A stretch of DNA of 42,991 nucleotides from Bacillota bacterium (GTDB lineage Bacteria > Bacillota_I > Bacilli_A > RF39 > UBA660), in NCBI GenBank assembly GCA_021771185.1, contig JAETPN010000011.1, positions 1 to 42,991 on the forward strand, read 5' to 3'. The translations under genes were made by a program, and so were the position numbers. Positions 36,968-42,991 of the stretch are shown piece after piece (position 1 is the first letter of the stretch; each line of letters starts with the position of its first letter). The notes below the pieces were generated by a model, which ran no database searches, had not been told where the DNA came from, and saw only the letters and a program-made list of their open reading frames with translations.

Positions 36968-37086
36968 TAGAACCCCTTCTCTCTACTTTCATTTTATCAT
37001 ATTTTAATATTACCTACAACTAAGAAAGACTCACGCCATAAAGAATCTAGAATATACTATCAGTGAAGTAGAAAGGGGAATGTTTT

Positions 37087-38076
37087 TTGAAAAAAATTAT
37101 TTTTTCAGTTGTTGCATTAGTACTCATTGCGATCTTAACTGTATTATGTATTAACACGAAAAAAGATACAACACTTCAAAAAGTAAAAGTAGCCGAAGTA
37201 ACACACTCAGTTTTCTATACACCACAGTATTTAGCTGATAAATTAGGTTATTTTGAAGATGAAGGACTGGATGTTGAATTTATTTTAACACCTGGAGCCG
37301 ATAAAGTAACAGCCGCTGTTTTATCTGGCGATGTTCAAATTGGATTTTGTGGTAGTGAAGCAACAATCTATGTTTACAATCAAGGAGAGAAAGACTACTT
37401 AGTAAACTTTGCGGGGCTTACAAAACGTGATGGAAGTTTTATTGTTTCTCGTAAAAAAATAGAGAATTTCACATTAGAAGATTTAAAAGGAAAATATATT
37501 ATTGGAGGACGTAAAGGTGGAATGCCAGTAATGACATTTGAATACGCTTTACGTGAAGCTGGAATGGATCCAGAAAAAGATGTCACGATCGATACAAGTA
37601 TTGAATTTGCATCTATGTCTGGGGCATTTATTGGTGGAACTGGAGACTTTGTCAACCTATTTGAACCAAATGCTCTACAATTAGAAAAAGAAGGATATGG
37701 ATATGTTGTGGCATCCTTAGGTGAACTTGGTGGTGTTGTACCATACACTTCTTATAATGCAAAAAAAAGCTATATTGAAAAAAATCCAGACATAATTAAA
37801 GGATATACAAAAGCCATTGAAAAAGCTTTAGTATATACCAAAGATCATAAACCAGAAGAACTCGCAAAAGATCTTGTTGATTATTTTCCAGATACAAGTT
37901 TAAGTGACCTTACAAAGATTATTAAACGTTATAAAGATAATGATTCATGGTTTGATACAACAAAAATTTCAGAAAAAGATTTTGATCATATTCAAGATAT
38001 TGTAAAAAGTGCTGGGGAATTAGATAAAAAAGCGCCGTATGATAAATTAGTAGATACCTCATTTTCTAATAAATAA
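37087..38076 (+). CDS. ABC transporter substrate-binding protein, NMT1/THI5-like (SsuA/ThiY type)
   Basis: The 329-residue protein has a hydrophobic signal or anchor (about residues 4-24) with a Cys at 22, but the residues before it do not form a good lipobox. The mature part shows the NMT1-like pattern: HSVFYTPQYLADKLGYFEDE, VQIGFCGSEA and GGRKGGMPVM. Relatives bind thiamine precursors, sulfonates, nitrate or taurine; the ligand here is not evident. Translation appears to start at TTG (37087-37089), eight bases after AAGGGG; the nearby ATG at 37080 is out of frame. It overlaps the ATPase gene by one base. Confidence 0.88.
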   Translation: MKKIIFSVVALVLIAILTVLCINTKKDTTLQKVKVAEVTHSVFYTPQYLADKLGYFEDEGLDVEFILTPGADKVTAAVLSGDVQIGFCGSEATIYVYNQGEKDYLVNFAGLTKRDGSFIVSRKKIENFTLEDLKGKYIIGGRKGGMPVMTFEYALREAGMDPEKDVTIDTSIEFASMSGAFIGGTGDFVNLFEPNALQLEKEGYGYVVASLGELGGVVPYTSYNAKKSYIEKNPDIIKGYTKAIEKALVYTKDHKPEELAKDLVDYFPDTSLSDLTKIIKRYKDNDSWFDTTKISEKDFDHIQDIVKSAGELDKKAPYDKLVDTSFSNK

Positions 38077-38822
38077 TGAAACCAATTTTAAGTATTGATC
38101 ATTTAAAAAAGATTTATCATACCAAGCGTGGAGAAATTTTAGCTGTAGATGATTTTTCCTATGACCTACAAAAGGAACAATTTGTCTCCATTGTTGGTCC
38201 TAGTGGATGTGGAAAATCAACCATTCTATCTATTCTTTGTAATTTAGATCAAAAATCTGATGGAGAAATTTCCTATGATAAAAATATTCGTATTGGGTAT
38301 ATGTTACAACAAGATTCTCTATTTGAATGGTTAACCATTTTAGATAATTGTCTTTTAGGACTAAAAATTGAACATGGATTAAATGAAGAATCCAAACAAT
38401 ATGTTATTTCGTTATTAGAAAAATATGGGTTAAAAGAATTTATTCATAGTTATCCATCGAATCTTTCTGGTGGAATGAGACAACGTGTCGCCCTTGTACG
38501 TACACTCGCAACGAAACCCGATATTTTACTTTTAGATGAACCATTTTCAGCTTTAGACTATCAAAGTAGATTGGCCGTTTCAGATGACGTTTTTCGTATT
38601 ATTAAAAACGAGAAAAAAAGTGCAATTATGGTAACACATGATATTTCTGAAGCCATTAGCTGTTCTGACACAGTGATTGTTTTATCAAGTCGTCCATGTA
38701 AAATCAAAAGTATCTATCCAATCGAATTGACAGATAAAAAAACGCCGATCGAAAATAGAAAGTGCAAAGAGTTTGCTAAATATTACGATAAAATATGGAA
38801 GGATTTAGATTTCCATGTATAG
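38076..38822 (+). CDS. ABC transporter ATP-binding protein, nitrate/sulfonate/thiamine-precursor type
   Basis: The 248-residue cytoplasmic ATPase has Walker A VGPSGCGKSTIL, a Q-loop in YMLQQDSL, the signature LSGGMRQRVALVRTL, Walker B ILLLDEP with FSALD, and the switch His in VTHD. It energises the importer formed with the binding protein upstream and the permease downstream. Its start shares a base with the stop of the binding protein (TAATG), and it overlaps the permease by eight bases, so the three are one operon. Confidence 0.95.
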   Translation: MKPILSIDHLKKIYHTKRGEILAVDDFSYDLQKEQFVSIVGPSGCGKSTILSILCNLDQKSDGEISYDKNIRIGYMLQQDSLFEWLTILDNCLLGLKIEHGLNEESKQYVISLLEKYGLKEFIHSYPSNLSGGMRQRVALVRTLATKPDILLLDEPFSALDYQSRLAVSDDVFRIIKNEKKSAIMVTHDISEAISCSDTVIVLSSRPCKIKSIYPIELTDKKTPIENRKCKEFAKYYDKIWKDLDFHV

Positions 38823-39609
38823 TAAAGAACATCAAACCTATTTAAAAAATATAAAACGAACGAATTATCTCGTTTTATTCTTTCAACTCTTTATTATTCT
38901 ATTTTTCATCATTTTATGGCAATTCGCAGCTGATCATGAACTCATTAACACATTCATTAGTTCAAGTCCTAAAATGGTTGTAAAAACACTTGTTAGCTTA
39001 CATCAAGCAAATAATTTATATCAACATATTGGAATTACCATTTGGGAAACTTTTTTAAGTTTTTCTCTAGGTACACTCTTAGGTGTAATTATCGCTACCA
39101 TTTTATGGTATAAACCATTTTTATCACGTGTATGTGATCCTTATTTAACCATTTTAAATAGTCTACCAAAAGTAGCTTTAGGTCCTATTATTATTATATG
39201 GGCAGGGGCTGGAATGAAGTCCATTATTTTTATGGCTCTTTTAATATCTGTTATCATTACTATTATTAATGTCTATCAAGGATTTATGGATACCGATCCT
39301 GGAAAAATTCGTTTATTAAAATCAATGAAAGCAACCAAATCCCAAATTTATTTTCATTTAATTTTACCAAATAGTTTTGGAACCATTATAAGCGCACTTA
39401 AAATTAACGTTAGTATGTCACTAATTGGTGTAATTATGGGTGAATTTCTTGTATCAAAATCTGGGATTGGATACCTTATTATGTATGGTTCACAAGTATT
39501 TAATCTAAATCTAGTCATCACTGGTGTATTTATTCTCTGTATTGTCGCTGCACTCATGTATTATAGTGTTCTCTATCTTGAAAAATTCTTATTAAAAAAT
39601 AAAAAATGA
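38815..39609 (+). CDS. ABC transporter permease, SsuC/ThiX/TauC type
   Basis: The 264-residue integral membrane protein has about six helices. It carries the EAA-type cytoplasmic loop that contacts the ATPase (LLKSMKATKSQIYFHLILPN), which is typical of BPD_transp_1 permeases. It also has the family segment LNSLPKVALGPIIIIWAG. With its neighbours it forms a complete importer for a small organic compound; the substrate is open. Confidence 0.94.
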   Translation: MYSKEHQTYLKNIKRTNYLVLFFQLFIILFFIILWQFAADHELINTFISSSPKMVVKTLVSLHQANNLYQHIGITIWETFLSFSLGTLLGVIIATILWYKPFLSRVCDPYLTILNSLPKVALGPIIIIWAGAGMKSIIFMALLISVIITIINVYQGFMDTDPGKIRLLKSMKATKSQIYFHLILPNSFGTIISALKINVSMSLIGVIMGEFLVSKSGIGYLIMYGSQVFNLNLVITGVFILCIVAALMYYSVLYLEKFLLKNKK

Positions 39610-39629
39610 TGAGTATTCATCATTTTTTT
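39600..39629 (+). terminator. bidirectional terminator between the ABC operon and tsaD
   Basis: AAAAAATGATGA, loop GTAT, TCATCATTTTTT form a 12-pair stem overlapping the permease stop; A- and T-tracts serve both strands. Confidence 0.85.
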
Positions 39630-39650
39630 AGATTCTTGATAAAATTAGTG

Positions 39651-39678
39651 GATCTTATTGCTTTTATAAGATCTTTTT
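39651..39678 (+). terminator. second plus-strand terminator of the ABC operon
   Basis: GATCTTAT and ATAAGATC pair around a seven-base loop and are followed by five T. Confidence 0.7.
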
Positions 39679-39680
39679 CT

Positions 39681-40685
39681 TTAATGTAATTTATCTGTTG
39701 CTTTCGCACTTAATGTTAAATCTCCACGGCGCCCTTTTTTATAAGCAAAATATCCCGCTGCGCCTATCATAGCCGCATTATCTGTACAATATTTAATTGG
39801 TGGAACACATAAATGAATTCCGTTTTCCTTACATACTTCTTCTAAATGAGTACGTAATCCTTTATTTGCTGCAACACCTCCAGCAACAATTAAATTTTTT
39901 ACATGATAAGATTTTAAAGCATGCATTGTTTTTTTAGTAAGAATCTCTACTACTCTATTTTGGAAAGAAGTTGCAAGATCTGCGACACGAATTTCATTTC
40001 CACGTTGCGCTTCATTATGTGAAATATTTATTACCGCACTTTTTAGCCCACTAAAACTAAAGTTATAACTATCATCATCGAGTGGTAATGGTAGTGGATA
40101 AGTATCCTCTCCCGTAGCCGCCAATTTATCCACACGAGGACCTCCAGGATAAGGAAGATTCATCACACGAGCTGCCTTATCATAAGCTTCCCCCACCGCG
40201 TCATCTAAAGTTCCTCCAATACGTTCAAAAGAATAATCTTCCTTCATATAAATTAAATCCGTATGGCCTCCACTAACAACTAGGGCAATTAATGGAAATT
40301 CTAAAGGTTCTACTAAATTATTCGCATAAATATGTCCGGCAATATGATGTACTGGAACTAATGGTTTATCATAAATATACGCAAGTGTTTTGGCTGCTTG
40401 AACTCCTACCAATAATGAACCAATAAGACCTGGACCATATGTAATCGCAATCGCTGTAATATCATCCATGGTTAAATTTGCTTCCATAAGTGCTTGTTCT
40501 AAAACCATTGTAATATTTTCAATATGATGACGACTCGCTACTTCTGGAACCACACCACCAAATGTTGCGTGAATATCCATTTGAGATAATACAACCGTAT
40601 GAATCTCTTCACATCCATTTTTAATAATAGCTACACTTGTCTCATCACAACTAGATTCAATCGCTAAAATATAAGTATCATCCAT
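39681..40685 (-). CDS. tsaD: tRNA t6A37 threonylcarbamoyltransferase TsaD
   Basis: TsaD transfers the threonylcarbamoyl group to A37 of ANN-decoding tRNAs, working with TsaB and TsaE. The 334-residue ASKHA-fold protein has [15 protein letters not shown] at its start, the metal-binding [25 protein letters not shown] and [12 protein letters not shown]. Length is typical. It directly follows rimI, and its neighbours tsaB and tsaE complete the conserved Firmicutes gene group. Confidence 0.98.
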   Translation of the reverse strand: MDDTYILAIESSCDETSVAIIKNGCEEIHTVVLSQMDIHATFGGVVPEVASRHHIENITMVLEQALMEANLTMDDITAIAITYGPGLIGSLLVGVQAAKTLAYIYDKPLVPVHHIAGHIYANNLVEPLEFPLIALVVSGGHTDLIYMKEDYSFERIGGTLDDAVGEAYDKAARVMNLPYPGGPRVDKLAATGEDTYPLPLPLDDDSYNFSFSGLKSAVINISHNEAQRGNEIRVADLATSFQNRVVEILTKKTMHALKSYHVKNLIVAGGVAANKGLRTHLEEVCKENGIHLCVPPIKYCTDNAAMIGAAGYFAYKKGRRGDLTLSAKATDKLH

Positions 40686-41093
40686 TTATATCAACTTCCT
40701 TATCATTAATAACCCATTTTCATTCTTATAATAATTTTTTCTAATTGCTTTCGTTTCAAAACCAAATTTGGTATACAATTTTTGCGCAATCAAATTATTT
40801 TCATTTACTTCTAAAGATAAACTGCAAACCCCAGAGGATATGGCTTCATTTATCATATATTCCATCATTTTACTTGCGATCTTTTCTCCACGATAATTAG
40901 GAACTACATAAAGATAGTTTAATTCTAATTGTTCATACATAATACTATACGAAATAAACCCCTTAACAATATCGTCCTCCAGATAAATATACCAATAAAT
41001 AAATGGGTTTCCCTGTGGAAAAGTTGTATGAAATTCTTTTTTTAATAAGTTTTCCACAGTTTTATAATTTTTCTCATTTAATTTTACAATCAT
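40686..41093 (-). CDS. rimI: ribosomal-protein-alanine N-acetyltransferase (RimI-like)
   Basis: This 135-residue GNAT protein has the acetyl-CoA-binding loop YRGEKIASKMMEY and the family closing segment SLEVNENNLIAQKLYTKFGF. RimI acetylates the N-terminus of ribosomal protein S18 in E. coli, and the gene commonly sits between tsaB and tsaD in Firmicutes, as here. It overlaps tsaB by four bases (ATGA). Two near-match DnaA boxes occur within it (41014-41022 and 41050-41058), probably by chance. Confidence 0.88.
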   Translation of the reverse strand: MIVKLNEKNYKTVENLLKKEFHTTFPQGNPFIYWYIYLEDDIVKGFISYSIMYEQLELNYLYVVPNYRGEKIASKMMEYMINEAISSGVCSLSLEVNENNLIAQKLYTKFGFETKAIRKNYYKNENGLLMIRKLI

Positions 41094-41710
41094 TTTTCTA
41101 AATTTTCTTCCGCCTCTGTTCGTTTTAAATATCTAGGATTTACTTCATGGGGATTCATAGGAAGATCATCTTTATGTCTTTTGATTATTCTTTCAATATC
41201 AATTTTAGGCTCTAGTTGATCTAATCCCACATCACAATGATCATAACTAACAGCTGAAACACTCGCATCAGGATATCTTGTCTTTAATTCATCAATCGTG
41301 ATATAAGTGTCTTCTAAAACAGCTCCATGATCATCATAAATTCCTGCATATACAGCCTCTCGTCTAGCATCAATATACGAAACAATATAATCTGTTTCAT
41401 ATGGTGTTGTCGCTAAAAGCTCTAATTCAGATATAGGGATAATTTCTAATTTTTTAGCCCATGCATACGTTTTTGCTATCGTAACACCTACACGTATACC
41501 AGTAAAAGAACCTGGCCCATTTACCACATAAATACGCTTAATATCGTCTACATTACAATTCGTATCATGAAATAATTTATCAATCAATGGAAAAATTCTG
41601 GAAGATAGAGAATGATCATTGACCTCATCTATTTCTTTTACAACCTTTTCATCTTCCAATAAAGCTAAAATAATACGACTTGAAGATGTATCTATAAAAA
41701 GTGATTTCAT
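41090..41710 (-). CDS. tsaB: tRNA t6A synthesis protein TsaB
   Basis: TsaB is the non-catalytic partner that holds TsaD and TsaE in the t6A complex. The 206-residue protein has the start LFIDTSSSRIILALLE and the family motif VVNGPGSFTGIRVGVTIAK. It overlaps tsaE and rimI by four bases each, giving tight coupling. Confidence 0.95.
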   Translation of the reverse strand: MKSLFIDTSSSRIILALLEDEKVVKEIDEVNDHSLSSRIFPLIDKLFHDTNCNVDDIKRIYVVNGPGSFTGIRVGVTIAKTYAWAKKLEIIPISELELLATTPYETDYIVSYIDARREAVYAGIYDDHGAVLEDTYITIDELKTRYPDASVSAVSYDHCDVGLDQLEPKIDIERIIKRHKDDLPMNPHEVNPRYLKRTEAEENLEK

Positions 41711-42162
41711 AATACCGCCTCACATAAATCTTCATATTGTCTTCCATAAGGTTTAATTACTAATACACGACGATTTTCATCATCCATCATTTTAAAACGA
41801 ATTTCTAAACGTTCCGCAGGTAAATCTTTCTTTATCATATCTGCCCACTCAATAATAACAACGCCACCTTTTGTATAATATTCCTCTAAACCTAAACCAT
41901 CAATATTTCCATCCAAACGATACACATCAATATGATATAGTGGTAACTCCCCATCAGGGTATTCCTTAATAATATTAAAAGTAGGAGAAGTTACAGGATC
42001 CTTAATTGCCATTGCATCCGCAAAGCCTTTCGTAAACATTGTTTTTCCCATGCCCATTTCACCATTTAAACAAATAACCATATTAGGAAATTTCTCTGAT
42101 TCAAAATTTTGAGCCAATTCAATCGTCTCTAATTCATTTTTTACAACTACTTTATATTCCAT
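41707..42162 (-). CDS. tsaE: tRNA t6A synthesis ATPase TsaE
   Basis: TsaE is the ATPase that resets the TsaBD complex. The 151-residue protein has a P-loop LNGEMGMGKTMFTKGF, the TSPTFNIIKEY segment, and HIDVYRL with IIEWAD. The start is the ATG ending at 42162 after GGTGAT. It is the first gene of the tsaE-tsaB-rimI-tsaD operon and has a near-consensus promoter. Confidence 0.95.
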   Translation of the reverse strand: MEYKVVVKNELETIELAQNFESEKFPNMVICLNGEMGMGKTMFTKGFADAMAIKDPVTSPTFNIIKEYPDGELPLYHIDVYRLDGNIDGLGLEEYYTKGGVVIIEWADMIKKDLPAERLEIRFKMMDDENRRVLVIKPYGRQYEDLCEAVL

Positions 42163-42179
42163 AATCATCACCAATTTAT

Positions 42180-42208
42180 ATTATAAACAAAAGAATATTT
42201 TTTTACAA
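42180..42208 (-). promoter_or_regulatory. promoter of the tsaE-tsaB-rimI-tsaD operon
   Basis: TTGTAA (42203-42208) and TATAAT (42180-42185) on the minus strand are separated by 17 bases. Confidence 0.8.
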
Positions 42209-42212
42209 TAGT

Positions 42213-42308
42213 TTTTCCACATTTACAAGTGGAATACTTCTAAGAGATAATCATCGTAAAAAGTTATCCACAGAATTATAAAATGTTTTTTTGTAAAGTT
42301 GTGGATAA
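42213..42308. promoter_or_regulatory. cluster of DnaA-box-like sites
   Basis: Two exact DnaA boxes TTATCCACA lie at 42264-42272 (+) and 42300-42308 (-). A one-mismatch copy TTTTCCACA lies at 42213-42221 (+), five bases upstream of the tsaE -35. The exact boxes face each other. The rest of the gap 42175-42390 is AT-rich with no gene. Confidence 0.6.
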
Positions 42309-42390
42309 CTTCCTATAAATGTATATTTTTCAATATAATTACCTTTTTACACATAAGTTAAAGTAAACTCACATTAAGTATCACTTCAAT

Positions 42391-42423
42391 AAATAAAAAC
42401 TCAAGGTCATTGACACTTGAGTT
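42391..42423 (-). terminator. rRNA operon terminator
   Basis: On the minus strand AACTCAAG and CTTGAGTT pair, with an inner GTC/GAC stem, and are followed by TTTATTTATT. It lies directly after the 5S gene. Confidence 0.8.
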
Positions 42424-42440
42424 ACATACAAAAAAAAAAA

Positions 42441-42543
42441 TTGGCAACTTGCTATTTTCGCTTACACTATCTTCGCCGTTAAAGTGCTTAACTTCTGTGT
42501 TCGAGATGGGAACAGGTGTATCCACTTTGCTATCGTCACCAAT
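42441..42543 (-). rRNA. rrf: 5S ribosomal RNA
   Basis: The minus strand carries the 5S core with CCCATCTCGAACACAGAAG and GTTAAGC. The ends TTGGTGAC and GTTGCCAA pair as the terminal stem. The length is about 103 bases, slightly short for Firmicutes; the ends are set from the stem. It is the last gene of the rRNA operon. Confidence 0.93.
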
Positions 42544-42625
42544 TTAAATATATATGAGAAATAATTCTCTGAAAACATGATAATGTGTTGTTAATCAACT
42601 AAATCATTTTTATAAATAACTAAAT

Positions 42626-42991
<366 letters not shown>

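Noticed and set aside
36968..37086. TPP riboswitch ahead of the NMT1-like ABC operon
   Set aside because: The CUGAGA and UGCCAGCG-type core elements are not present in this short region.
42175..42390. Replication origin suggested by DnaA boxes
   Set aside because: Only two exact boxes, no dnaA or dnaN nearby, and the rRNA operon to the right would be transcribed against replication. Kept only as a DnaA-site finding.

Overview
The window is an AT-rich segment of a low-GC Firmicutes-type chromosome. Its gene content points to an anaerobic, fermentative member of the Bacilli, possibly one of the gut lineages close to Mollicutes/RF39; this placement is inference. Supporting signs are a T-box leader, strong AGGAGG ribosome binding sites, ezrA/rpsD/tyrS near each other, pyruvate formate-lyase, an EssC-type (Firmicutes) type VII secretion ATPase, and UGA used as a stop (standard bacterial code). 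Most genes lie on the minus strand, with the rRNA operon at the right edge also read leftward.

Layout from the left. The start of a truncated exported-protein gene runs off the left edge, followed by ezrA. rpsD (+) has a structured leader, and a membrane-anchored unknown follows. A T-box leader drives deoC-tyrS (5.3-6.2 kb). rbfA is coupled to an unknown gene. A type VII secretion cassette (7.1-13.1 kb) has two Esx-type proteins on + and essC-yukD on -. Next to it lies a broken HATPase/Schlafen-type regulator gene (13.4-14.0 kb). Then come infB, rnpM(ylxR), nusA and a short rimP. The cassette and pseudogene separate rbfA from the rimP-nusA-rnpM-infB operon it usually belongs to.

The middle region (18-25 kb) holds a CPBP membrane protease, a putative HExxH metalloprotease and a metallophosphoesterase on +. 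On - are an operon of a small GNAT protein, gpmA, pncC and an unknown, and then a 765-residue protein. That protein has thirteen 33-residue mTERF-like repeat units followed by a sigma-70-like C-terminal half. It is the most unusual gene in the window.

The right half has pflB-pflA with a palindromic site over the promoter, a divergent protein-kinase-like gene, ligA, a GNAT gene, and an operon of pcrA (interrupted by a 360-residue intein), a 51-residue membrane protein and galU. These are followed by a NucA/EndA-type nuclease, an NMT1/THI5-type ABC importer (+), the tsaE-tsaB-rimI-tsaD operon for tRNA t6A synthesis, a cluster of DnaA-box-like sites, 5S rRNA and the 3' end of 23S rRNA.

Limits: all assignments come from reading motifs and sequence by eye. 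Families are recognised from memory; no database search or structure prediction was run.
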